A stretch of DNA of 41,449 nt, taken from NCBI GenBank assembly GCA_029256725.1, contig JAQSXJ010000076.1:1-41449 (forward strand). The letters run 5' to 3'. Numbering within the stretch: the first letter of the stretch is position 1; each line of letters begins with the position of its first letter. Made by a program: the position numbers and the translations under genes. The notes below the pieces were generated by a model. It saw only the letters and a program-made list of their open reading frames with translations. It was not told the origin of the DNA and did not search any database. Positions 34,610 to 41,449 of the stretch are shown in pieces. The DNA comes from Anaerocolumna sp. GTDB taxonomy: Bacteria; Bacillota; Clostridia; Lachnospirales; Lachnospiraceae.

Positions 34610-34864
34610 TTAACGAAAGCTATTACCTTCTGAAAGATTAGATACATACTGTTTCATTTCTGATTTGGAACGGACACTGTGGGTTCCGTCAATAACCTGT
34701 TGTTTGCCTGTATTATCAAGTGAAGCAAAATAATTCATAGCATTCAGATTCTGTGCCAGAGCCATTCCAAGGCCTAAAGGAATTTCAGGTCCGTCTGTAT
34801 AGTTTAATTCCATAGTAATTACCGTGCCTTTCTCGCAGTCTGCAAACTTCGGGCAATTATCCAA
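34610..34864 (-). CDS. small conserved clostridial-type protein
   Basis: An 84-aa ORF with a helical C-terminal part GLGMALAQNLNAMNYFASLD and a following SKSEMKQYVSNL helix that I recognise as a common small protein of Clostridia, of unknown function. The ORF would start with TTG at 34864 and has CPKFADC near the N-terminus (two cysteines five apart). An alternative ATG at residue 18 (ITMELNYTD) has an AAAGG upstream but at long distance, so the start is uncertain. It follows the TerC gene by 48 nt and is likely co-transcribed. Confidence 0.7.
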   Translation of the reverse strand: MDNCPKFADCEKGTVITMELNYTDGPEIPLGLGMALAQNLNAMNYFASLDNTGKQQVIDGTHSVRSKSEMKQYVSNLSEGNSFR

Positions 34865-34912
34865 ACTTGATTTACTTAGGTACTTTATTAGTATCTCGCT
34901 TATGAAACAGAT

Positions 34913-35620
34913 TTATGCCGGATGTTTAATACCGGCTTCTTTCATTTTTTTCCATTTATAAAAACCATAAATTACAATAGTTAGTGATGCCAGCATTGAT
35001 AGGATATTAGTTAATAGATTAGGAATCAGATTAAGGAGCAGAGGATAAGAGAAAATCATCTCCAGAGAAGTATGAATTAAGACAGCACCGCAAAGGTACA
35101 AGACTATCACGTGTCGTTTCATCAGATTCATAAATAGTCTGCAGCTTAGCAATAGTATGGGCAGACTAAGCAGTAAACCCAATGAAATAATACGTATATT
35201 TCCGTCAGCAGCACCTGCTATGGCAAGTATGTTATCAAAACTTAATGAAAGACTTATAAAAGTAATTTTCAGAATAGCTCTGGAAAGTTTTAAATTCTGA
35301 TTAAGTGTATACTCACCATCCTCTTTACCTATGCATTCTTTCTCAGGTTTTAGCATATCATAGGTAATTTTCATTAGCAGAAAACCTCCCAGAGGCTGTA
35401 TGGGCAGCCACTTGGCCTCCATTATGACACTTATCAGAGAGGTGAAGAGGATGGAGAACAGCAAAGATAACGTAAAACCGGATAAGTAAGCCTTCTTCCG
35501 GTTATCACTGTTTAATTTCTCAGAGACAAAAGCAATAACACTGATATTATCAAAGCTTAGAATAATATTAAGAAGTGCTATATGCAGAATATTTAACATC
35601 GTAACTATAAAAGCAGACAT
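34913..35620 (-). CDS. TerC family membrane protein
   Basis: A 235-aa polytopic protein of the TerC/YjbE group. Two family hallmarks are seen: LNIILSFDNISVIAFVS near the N-terminus and SLSLSFDNILAIAGAADGN in the middle, each an SFDN helix with membrane Asp residues. About seven hydrophobic segments are predicted by eye. Relatives export Mn(II), often under a yybP-ykoY riboswitch; I looked for that motif in the 5' region and did not find it. GGGGGA precedes the ATG. Its position next to the Fur-type regulator suggests a place in metal homeostasis. Confidence 0.88.
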   Translation of the reverse strand: MSAFIVTMLNILHIALLNIILSFDNISVIAFVSEKLNSDNRKKAYLSGFTLSLLFSILFTSLISVIMEAKWLPIQPLGGFLLMKITYDMLKPEKECIGKEDGEYTLNQNLKLSRAILKITFISLSLSFDNILAIAGAADGNIRIISLGLLLSLPILLLSCRLFMNLMKRHVIVLYLCGAVLIHTSLEMIFSYPLLLNLIPNLLTNILSMLASLTIVIYGFYKWKKMKEAGIKHPA

Positions 35621-35957
35621 AAATAGATCCCCCTTTGGCTATTTTTTTCAAGTCCTTTTATAGTATTCAGGAAAGAGGAGTAGGTTACAAAAGAAATATC
35701 ATAGATTGCTCCTGTTAGTATAACTTATCAGGAATTGCTTTTACTTTTTGGATTTTTGATAAAAAACTTTGTAATTCTGCGTATAATATATTTTCGTAAA
35801 TTGGTTACTACCTATATACGAAATATATTAGAAGACAAAAATTAAGACTGTACCGTAGCCTTCTTGTAAATACACAATTAAGCAGTTACAAAAAAAGTTT
35901 GTTACAGTCTTATATAAAGATGTATGATTTAATTTTGATGTGATATGCTGTCAACCA
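35621..35957. other. intergenic region between fur/zur and terC with hairpin
   Basis: AAGACTGTA (35844-35852) and TACAGTCTT (35903-35911) pair. On the minus strand the second-read arm is followed by AATTTTTGTC, which fits a terminator for the Fur-type gene with a long loop. The rest is the AT-rich TerC leader; no riboswitch recognised. Confidence 0.5.
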
Positions 35958-36383
35958 TTATAGATTCTCAAGTACAGGCTTCTCCTGGCAATCAGGACAT
36001 ATTCCGTATATTTCAAGATTGTGCCCGGTTATGGTGTAACCGGTTTTGGCTGCAAGGTTATTTTCAATAGGCTCAAGGGGGCAGATATCGATGTTAACCT
36101 TTTTGTTGCATTTCGTACAGATAAGGGAATGTCTGTGGGTATGGTTATTAATCTCAAAATAGGTTTTACCATCCTGATACAGAGTCTTAATTACAATATC
36201 TTTTTCGGCTAAAGTATTCAGAGCCCTGTAGATGGTGGAGATATTTATCTTCAGATCCTTTGAGGCTAATTCTGCAATTTCCTCTACAGTCAGGGCAGTT
36301 TGCGCAGATTCCAGCACAGAAAGGATAAGGTTTCTTTTCTTTGTCTGCTTTAAATCGGCGGATTTTAGTATATTGTTGTTCAC
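35958..36383 (-). CDS. zur: Fur family metalloregulator, probably Zur
   Basis: A 141-aa Fur-fold repressor. The winged helix has ISTIYRALNTLAEKDIV as the recognition helix. The metal-binding part carries HTHRHSLIC (His81, His83, His85), CTKC (Cys89, Cys92) and CPDC (Cys129, Cys132). Start is GTG 36383 with GGAGAGG 8 nt upstream, read as MNNNILKSAD. The cluster of COG0523 GTPase and TIGR03943 genes starting 0.8 kb away on the other strand favours Zur (zinc) over PerR or Fur, but residues alone do not exclude PerR. A palindrome GTAATATTATTAC sits in its own promoter. Confidence 0.85.
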   Translation of the reverse strand: MNNNILKSADLKQTKKRNLILSVLESAQTALTVEEIAELASKDLKINISTIYRALNTLAEKDIVIKTLYQDGKTYFEINNHTHRHSLICTKCNKKVNIDICPLEPIENNLAAKTGYTITGHNLEIYGICPDCQEKPVLENL

Positions 36384-36416
36384 AATGCACCTCTCCTTTT
36401 ATCTTTATATAAATTT

Positions 36417-36429
36417 GTAATATTATTAC
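36417..36429. promoter_or_regulatory. palindrome at the fur/zur promoter
   Basis: GTAATATTATTAC is a perfect 6-1-6 inverted repeat about 35 nt before the regulator start. The form is close to Fur-family boxes (ATAATNATTAT; Zur TCGTAATNATTACGA), so autoregulation is likely. Confidence 0.65.
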
Positions 36430-36634
36430 TATGTAAGCGCAAGTTAGTTTTCCACTTTATAAGGTTTATAATGCTGTAATTTTGCATTTATGAAAATATA
36501 AAGGTAAAAAATTTATGATGGGCTTGTAAAGTTCGTACTTTTAGTAAAATCATAGTTTACTGCGTTGAAAATGTCAAGCATTATCAGGAAATGTGGGGGA
36601 ATAGTGGTGGGGAGATGGGGATGTGGCGGCGGAC

Positions 36635-36866
36635 GATGAATTGGGCTTCTGTTTATACGTTTTGTTTTCGAGAACCCTTATTCCACTAAAGCCGCAGTAA
36701 CTGTGCCTGGAAGGTTAAACAGTACCAAACTCGCTGTGACTTTTGTGGGAGTGGTGTGGTTTTGAGCTCAGACAGTGGTACTGTTTAACCTAGTTACAGT
36801 TTCTGCGGCTTAAGTGGAATAAGGAACCTCTCAAGACAAAACTACTAAACAGAAGCCCAATTCATC
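36635..36866. repeat. long palindromic element Q3
   Basis: A 232-bp inverted-repeat element with perfect 21-bp ends (GATGAATTGGGC... at 36635; ...GCCCAATTCATC ending 36866). Arms pair inward to GGTTAAACAGTACCA / TGGTACTGTTTAACC. The tip contains AACTCGCTG on the left and GAGCTCAGACAG on the right. Read in reverse it aligns along its length with Q2 (30419-30649), with equal size, the same tip motif and many paired substitutions in the stem. It lies between the Zur gene and the zinc operon promoter. Confidence 0.92.
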
Positions 36867-36961
36867 TGTTTGTTGCATTTGATTGCCCATTATTTATAGC
36901 TCGTTAATCTTGATATGTATGTTATTTTCATTATTTTGAGCGGTTGATTGTCCTTATTTTA

Positions 36962-36990
36962 TTGACAAGGGAATATAATGATTGTATAGT
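36962..36990 (+). promoter_or_regulatory. sigma-A promoter of the zinc operon
   Basis: -35 TTGACA (36962-36967) and -10 TATAGT (36985-36990) with a 17-bp gap. The start should be near 36997, giving a leader of about 200 nt. Confidence 0.85.
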
Positions 36991-36991
36991 T

Positions 36992-37024
36992 AAAGCGAAT
37001 GTTTTGCATTTGCGTTTACGCTTT
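36992..37024. promoter_or_regulatory. candidate Zur operator at the zinc operon start site
   Basis: Directly after the -10 come AAAGCGAATG, TTTT, GCATTTGCG and TACGCTTT. AAAGCG and CGCTTT form an outer inverted pair, and GCGAATG / CATTTGC an inner one with one mismatch. Position at +1 fits repression. It does not equal the Bacillus Zur box, so the assignment is inference. Confidence 0.5.
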
Positions 37025-37194
37025 GTATCTATATTTGCGGTTTTATATATGTAGTTAACTTTATAAAGAAAAAAATAGTAGCTAATTCTATATATTTGTA
37101 TATGGATGGAAGATTTTTATACATATTAAAAGTGAGGCATCATAGAAAAATAAAAAATGATGTAGGTTGATTAAATTCAAGTAAAGGAGTTTGT

Positions 37195-38178
37195 ATGCCG
37201 GTTAAAATTGATATTATTTCAGGGTTTTTAGGAGCAGGTAAGACTACCTTGATTAAGAAGCTGTTGGATGAAGCCTTAACAGGGGAGAAGATTGCTTTGA
37301 TTGAGAATGAGTTTGGGGCTGTTGGTATTGATGGAAGGATCATGAGAGATTATGACCTTCAGATTACAGAGTTAAACGCCGGTTGTATTTGTTGCAGTAT
37401 TGCCGGTGATTTTACCGGAGGGCTTAAGGAAGTACTGACCTGGTATAAACCTGATAGGATACTTATTGAACCTTCCGGTGTCAGTAAGCTATCAGACGTT
37501 ATCAAAGGGTGTTCGCCGTTTCTTAAGGATGGCAAAGCTGTGCTTAATATGTGCCTGACGGTTATTGATGTGACGAAATTTAAAATGTATTTAAAGAACT
37601 TTTCGGAATTCTACAAGGATCAGCTTACCAGTGCAGGAACAATTATTTTTAGCAGAACAGTACAGGCTGACAGAGATAAAATTGATGCTATTACAGCTGA
37701 AATCAGAAAGGTTAATAAAGAGGCTGGTATTATTACTACAGACTGGGAACGGCTTGAGGGTAAGGCAATTTTAATGCTTGCAGAAGAGGGCAGAAACCCT
37801 ATCTTAGACAGAGAAACTCAGAAGTCTCGAATCGCCAGCAGGTTAAGTTCTCCCGGAATCACTGGTGCCAATGCCGGAATTAGTATGTCCGGTCACAAGG
37901 CAGAGGATGTATTTTCTGTCTGGGGTCACGAGACTTCTCAAATCTTTAAGAAGAATAAGATCTTAGAGATTTTAAATAGCCTTGACAGACTGGATATGGA
38001 GATTGTACGTGCCAAGGGGATTGTTGAGACAGAGGGTGAGAAGTGGGTGCAATTCGATTATGTCCCAGGTGAAGTTACCATTAATGACAGTACCCCCGAT
38101 TATATAGGAAGATTCAATGTTATTGGCAGTAAATTGGACAAAGAGAAACTAAGCCGTTTATTTGGTGTGAGAAATTAA
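37195..38178 (+). CDS. COG0523 (CobW/YciC-like) GTPase, probable zinc metallochaperone
   Basis: A 327-aa G3E GTPase of the COG0523 group. Walker A is GFLGAGKTT (Lys16-Thr17). The metal-binding motif is GCICCS (Cys64, Cys66, Cys67), IEPSGVS is the Walker B/switch region, and ENEFGAVGID the switch I. In bacteria, members under Zur help cells in zinc limitation by loading zinc into client proteins. The C-terminal domain (GHETSQIFKKNKILEILNSLD to VQFDYVPGEV) is shorter than the usual CobW_C and lacks a His-rich tail. AAAGGAG precedes the ATG. First gene after the predicted promoter; the fused permease gene follows 71 nt downstream. Confidence 0.9.
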   Translation: MPVKIDIISGFLGAGKTTLIKKLLDEALTGEKIALIENEFGAVGIDGRIMRDYDLQITELNAGCICCSIAGDFTGGLKEVLTWYKPDRILIEPSGVSKLSDVIKGCSPFLKDGKAVLNMCLTVIDVTKFKMYLKNFSEFYKDQLTSAGTIIFSRTVQADRDKIDAITAEIRKVNKEAGIITTDWERLEGKAILMLAEEGRNPILDRETQKSRIASRLSSPGITGANAGISMSGHKAEDVFSVWGHETSQIFKKNKILEILNSLDRLDMEIVRAKGIVETEGEKWVQFDYVPGEVTINDSTPDYIGRFNVIGSKLDKEKLSRLFGVRN

Positions 38179-38249
38179 GAGAATCATCCCGGGAGATGCC
38201 TATTAGAATATCCGACTAAGGGGATATTGGAAAAGAGGATTTTAAGTTT

Positions 38250-39818
38250 ATGGCAATTGATATTGATGTGGTTTCCGGTTTTTTAGAAAGCGGTAAGACC
38301 ACCTTCATTAATGAATTGATTACCGGTAACACCTTTGAAGAATATGAGAATATTGGGTTATTGGTTTGTGAAGAAGGTGAAGTTGAATATGATGAGAAAT
38401 TCTTAAAAGAGAATAATATCAGCCTGACAGTTATCGAAGAACCTTCCATGTTAACAGGTGATTATCTGCTTGAGCTTACCAGTAAGAAGGATCTGGATTA
38501 CATAATCATAGAGTATAACGGAACCTGGAATATACAGACACTTTTGGATATCAAATTAAAAGGTGGATTAAAGCTCAGAAATGTGCTTTTTATTAGTGAA
38601 GCAGATAAATTCAACAGCTATTATCACAATATGGCAGGACTATTGCAGCCTCATATGAAGAACAGCGATTATGTCGTGATTAATCGCCATGATTCCTTGA
38701 ATAAGGAAGAGAGAAAGAACATCCAAAATAATGTGAAGAGAGTCAATAAAGGCACCGGTACAGTCTTTCTTAACAGCATTCATGAGGATTCCCGCTTGCT
38801 GAGAATCTTTACGCCTTTTGAGAATTATAAGAAGACCGTAACACCCGGAATGCTGATACTTATGGTGGTTCTTGGTATTCTGTGTTTTCTGCCTACAGCT
38901 TCCCTCTCCGTGGTTTATGTTAATTTACAAAAGGTTTCTCTATCCTTTTTAAGTATTTTAATTCAGGCGATTCCTTTTATCTTGTTGGGGGCTTTTCTGT
39001 CCTCTTTTTTACAGTTGGTTATTCCAACCAGCTGGATTATCAGACAGATATCCGGCAATACTGTAAAATCTTTTGGTATAGCAGCATTGGCAGGTTTTTG
39101 TTTTCCTGTCTGCGACTGCGGACTGGCACCCTTTATAACAGGTCTGCTTAAGAAAGGGACACCTCTGCCTCAGGTAATAACTTTTTGGCTGGCTTCTGCA
39201 GCGGTTAATCCAGTAGTTTTATTATCTGTTATGTATGCTTTTCCGGAGAATAAGCTCATAATACTGATAAGAATTCTTGCCGGTGTATTTATTGCGTTGG
39301 CTATAGGCATTATCTTAAAACTCCTTGATATTAAGAACAGTGATGTTGTTAAGGCTGATAGCAGTCTTTCCGGTATGGGTATTGATATGGTTTATGACAG
39401 TAACAACAGGGGGTTAAGAAAAGCCTCTGTAGTGCTTAAGGGAGCACAGATTGAATTCTTTCGTGTATTTCAGTACGTAATTATAGGTGCCTTGGTATCT
39501 TCTGTCAGCCTTACCTTTGTGCCCCAGGTGATCAAATCACTGATCAGCGGAAATATGCTGATACAATTTGGAATTATGTTCATAGCTGCCGCTTTTATGT
39601 CCACCTGTTCAACTACAAATGCTTTTATCGGAAGAAGTTTTTACGGACAGTTCACCCTTCCGGCAGTGTTGTCCTTTATGACCTTAGGGCCGATGCTGGA
39701 TTTTAAAAATATCATTATTCTGTCAGAAGCTCTGACAAAGAAATTCATAGTACAGCTGTGTCTGTTAATGGCTGTAGTAGGCTTTCTGGCGTATTCATTG
39801 ATTAATATTATCCTGTAA
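38250..39818 (+). CDS. fusion of COG0523-like GTPase domain and UPF0718/COG0701 permease
   Basis: A 522-aa protein. Residues 1 to about 200 resemble the preceding GTPase (Walker A GFLESGKTTF with Lys16-Thr17; VVINRHDSLN at the base-recognition loop), but the region that should hold the CxCC motif is replaced (NISLTVIEEPSM) and it has no metal cysteines. From about 208 a permease begins with eight or nine hydrophobic helices. It has FCFPVCDCGLAPFITGLLKKGTPLPQ and FWLASAAVNPVVLL, the hallmark of the UPF0718/ArsP-like permeases, and a later STCSTTNAFIG. The cytosolic GTPase may gate or drive the permease. The substrate is presumably a metal (zinc) by context only. AGAGG is 8-9 nt before ATG 38250. 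Confidence 0.88.
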   Translation: MAIDIDVVSGFLESGKTTFINELITGNTFEEYENIGLLVCEEGEVEYDEKFLKENNISLTVIEEPSMLTGDYLLELTSKKDLDYIIIEYNGTWNIQTLLDIKLKGGLKLRNVLFISEADKFNSYYHNMAGLLQPHMKNSDYVVINRHDSLNKEERKNIQNNVKRVNKGTGTVFLNSIHEDSRLLRIFTPFENYKKTVTPGMLILMVVLGILCFLPTASLSVVYVNLQKVSLSFLSILIQAIPFILLGAFLSSFLQLVIPTSWIIRQISGNTVKSFGIAALAGFCFPVCDCGLAPFITGLLKKGTPLPQVITFWLASAAVNPVVLLSVMYAFPENKLIILIRILAGVFIALAIGIILKLLDIKNSDVVKADSSLSGMGIDMVYDSNNRGLRKASVVLKGAQIEFFRVFQYVIIGALVSSVSLTFVPQVIKSLISGNMLIQFGIMFIAAAFMSTCSTTNAFIGRSFYGQFTLPAVLSFMTLGPMLDFKNIIILSEALTKKFIVQLCLLMAVVGFLAYSLINIIL

Positions 39819-39877
39819 GAAACACTTGATGTATTATTAGAATTTGAAGGTGCAGCTTTGCACAGTTAGGAGGTAGA

Positions 39878-40750
39878 ATGAAAGGCAATAAAAACATTGA
39901 TAATATCTGCAAGATAGTGATTCTTTTGGCACTTGCTGCATTGCTCCTTTATGAACTGATTTCAGGTAAGATATATTATTATGTGCATCCCAGATATTTG
40001 CCGGGATTGTGGTTATCAGTAGTAGTGCTGTTGGTTTTTGCTATCAGTCTTTTAACGGAGAGAAAGAGGGGGCGTCATAATTCCTCTATTTCAGAGTATG
40101 GGTTATATGCAATTCCCATAGTGTTAGCATTGCTCTTTCCGGTGATTCAGGGCGGAAACGGCAATATTGCAATAGCTCAGAGCAGTATTGGAAGAGATAG
40201 CAATATTAATAATACAAATGCCGAGCAGGAGCTTTCAGAAGATGAAGATTTTAGTTCAGATACGGAAGTGACTCAAGGGGATATCAATGACACAGAAGAA
40301 AGTTCGGATAGTTTTGGTAATACAGAAATTGTCGAGCCTGCGGTTTTAGAAGATAAATCTCAAAAATATGCGGTTAAGGCTGAAAATGGTGCAATACTTA
40401 TAAGTGAAGAAGAATACGCTGCCTGGTATTATGACCTATATGATTATCTGGACGACTTTAAAGGAAAACGATATCAGTTCACTGCACAGGTATTTCCTCT
40501 GGAAGGACTTAAGGAAAATCAGTTTCTGGCTGGCAGATATATTATGACCTGCTGTGCGGTAGACTTAACCGGATATGGTGTCATCAGCGAAAGTGACCTG
40601 ACCGGAGGCTTTAAGGAAAATGAATGGCTGACGGTTACCGGTACCATTGGGGAATATGAATATAACGGCATGAAGGTACCTTATCTCACCGATATAGAGG
40701 TTGAGAAAGCTACTGCACCGAAGGAAGAGTATGTATATTACTATTATTAA
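39878..40750 (+). CDS. TIGR03943 family protein, permease partner
   Basis: A 290-aa protein with two N-terminal membrane helices (IVILLALAALLLYELISG; LPGLWLSVVVLLVFAISLL), a third hydrophobic stretch (YGLYAIPIVLALLFPVI), an acidic low-complexity linker (about 110-150, rich in D, E, S), and a C-terminal beta domain with QFLAGRYIMTCCAVDLTGYGVI carrying the conserved paired cysteines. TIGR03943 proteins are regularly encoded beside the COG0701 permease and COG0523 GTPases. Strong AGGAGG before the ATG. Last gene of the probable zinc operon; 59 nt from the fusion gene. Confidence 0.88.
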   Translation: MKGNKNIDNICKIVILLALAALLLYELISGKIYYYVHPRYLPGLWLSVVVLLVFAISLLTERKRGRHNSSISEYGLYAIPIVLALLFPVIQGGNGNIAIAQSSIGRDSNINNTNAEQELSEDEDFSSDTEVTQGDINDTEESSDSFGNTEIVEPAVLEDKSQKYAVKAENGAILISEEEYAAWYYDLYDYLDDFKGKRYQFTAQVFPLEGLKENQFLAGRYIMTCCAVDLTGYGVISESDLTGGFKENEWLTVTGTIGEYEYNGMKVPYLTDIEVEKATAPKEEYVYYYY

Positions 40751-40754
40751 TGAC

Positions 40755-40930
40755 TAGGACGTGTATGAACACTCATTCACCCTTCTGAACGCCTCATTTT
40801 CGGTATTCTAAGTTGCAATTGGGGGAACGTAACACCACTACGCTCCCCCAATTGTGCCTTGCTGCATCTCGTAAATGTATTCCATGAAGTGGTACGTCCA
40901 GTCAGGTACAAGCAGTTTTCAAACACACAC
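40755..40930. mobile_element. noncoding inverted-repeat element (MITE-like)
   Basis: The left end TAGGACGTGTATGAACAC and the right end GTTTTCAAACACACAC are imperfect inverted repeats of each other and of the adjacent IS end. Inside is a perfect 11-bp hairpin CAATTGGGGGA / TCCCCCAATTG (40816-40854). There is no ORF. It abuts the IS5-family remnant, so it may be mobilised by that type of transposase. Confidence 0.55.
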
Positions 40931-40939
40931 TGCCATCTA

Positions 40940-41449
40940 GGGTGTGTCTGAAAACTAAAAATTGCATAAAATCCAAATTTTTGCTAGAATTAAAAAAACT
41001 TGGAGATTACTATTATGGCACAAAAACGTTACGAAATGTCAGATGAACAATGGATACAAATAAAAGATTTATTCCCAGTAGCTAAGACAGGGGCTCCGCC
41101 TGGCGTGACCTGCCAGAGCGTTTTGGCTCGTGGAAAACGGTATACAGCCGCTTTTGTAAATGGCGTGATGACGGAACATTATTAAAGATGTTTCAAACCC
41201 TAAACGAAGAAGCAGATTATGAAAATCTGAGCATTGATTCCACTTCTGTGAAAGCTCACCAGCATAGCACAGGAGCTAAAAAGGGGCAGTAAATCACGAA
41301 TTCAATCAACACATTGGCAAAAGCCGCGGTGGAAATACAACCAAAGTGCATGCCATTGTGGATGGCTTGGGCAACCCGGTTTATTTTCAGCTATCTTCCG
41401 GTAATGTAAATGACAATACACTGGCTGTTGAAGTGCTATCCCATGTCGA
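40940..41449 (+). mobile_element. IS5-family insertion sequence, decayed, cut by the window end
   Basis: The left inverted repeat is GGGTGTGTCTGAAAACT (40940-40956). The transposase remnant follows. The right end lies beyond the window. Confidence 0.8.
41015..41449 (+). pseudogene. IS5-family transposase, frameshifted and internally deleted
   Basis: Starts as MAQKRYEMSDEQWIQIKDLF after GGAG (41002-41005). After AKTG, some 20 codons are missing and the frame shifts: the next frame gives GSAWRDLPERFGSWKTVYSR, then KWRDDGTLLKMFQTLNEEAD and IDSTSVKAHQHSTGAKKGQ, ending at TAA 41290. A second shift restores NHEFNQHIGKSRGG and TTKVHAIVDGLGNPVYFQL up to the window end. IDSTSVKAH and AIVDGLG carry the first two acidic residues of the DDE site. 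It cannot make an active transposase as one protein. Confidence 0.88.

Noticed and set aside
35621..35900. Possible yybP-ykoY manganese riboswitch before the TerC gene
   Set aside because: The conserved loop sequences of that class were not found on reading the leader.

Overview
The window looks like chromosome from an anaerobic, low-GC Gram-positive of the Lachnospiraceae / Clostridium cluster XIVa type (Anaerocolumna or Lachnoclostridium-like). The basis is AT-rich intergenic DNA, strong AGGAGG ribosome binding sites, a tryptophan T-box leader, a type I-B style CRISPR repeat, and gene families typical of these bacteria (TrpB2, VTC-domain + DUF4956 + Cthe_2159-like lipoprotein, DegV, GH3, TIGR03943). 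No rRNA or tRNA gene was recognised. The species assignment is inference.

Layout. 1-6450: glutamate synthase operon gltB-gltD with a terminator. 6750-6980: a small CRISPR array (4 repeats, three 35-nt spacers) without cas genes. 7196-8961 (minus): standalone tryptophan synthase beta chain of the TrpB2 type behind a sigma-A promoter and a T-box leader with a UGG (Trp) specifier. 9053-9963: short tandem repeat and a small alarmone (ppGpp) synthetase. 10183-12297: duplicated hairpin leader, OmpR-type response regulator, and a histidine kinase that stops before its G2 ATP-lid motif. 12381-15856: four TTAAAGT-like direct repeats, then VTC-type polymerase, DUF4956 membrane protein and a beta-helix lipoprotein. 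16262-18986: XRE regulator, DUF434 protein, a hypothetical gene overlapping it tail to tail, and an alpha/beta hydrolase. 19520-23515: GH3 glycosidase with a 16-bp palindromic operator, and a chimeric ORF joining the start of a GH127 enzyme to the end of a sugar ABC permease. 23711-28416: TetR regulator, glyA, a chloramphenicol acetyltransferase fragment, an AraC regulator with a C-terminal beta-rich domain, and DegV. 28804-34416: D-Ala-D-Ala carboxypeptidase, topoisomerase III, hexapeptide-repeat protein, and free methionine-R-sulfoxide reductase. 34610-40750: small protein, TerC protein, Fur/Zur regulator, and a likely zinc operon (COG0523 GTPase, a GTPase-permease fusion, a TIGR03943 protein). 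40755-41449: a small inverted-repeat element and a decayed IS5-family transposase cut by the window edge.

The most unusual signal is a set of long palindromic intergenic elements (23516, 25841, 29933, 30419, 36635). The two arms of each copy match each other, but arm sequence differs between copies with paired changes, while the tip keeps an AACTCGCT ... CTCAGACA-type motif in most copies. Two apparent subfamilies (about 214-233 bp and about 231 bp) share that tip. This points to a family of DNA or RNA hairpins whose pairing, more than its sequence, is maintained.

Second in interest are the zinc cluster with its GTPase domain lacking the CxCC metal motif fused to a permease, the VTC/DUF4956/lipoprotein cassette next to a two-component pair with a truncated kinase, and the in-frame GH127-permease fusion.
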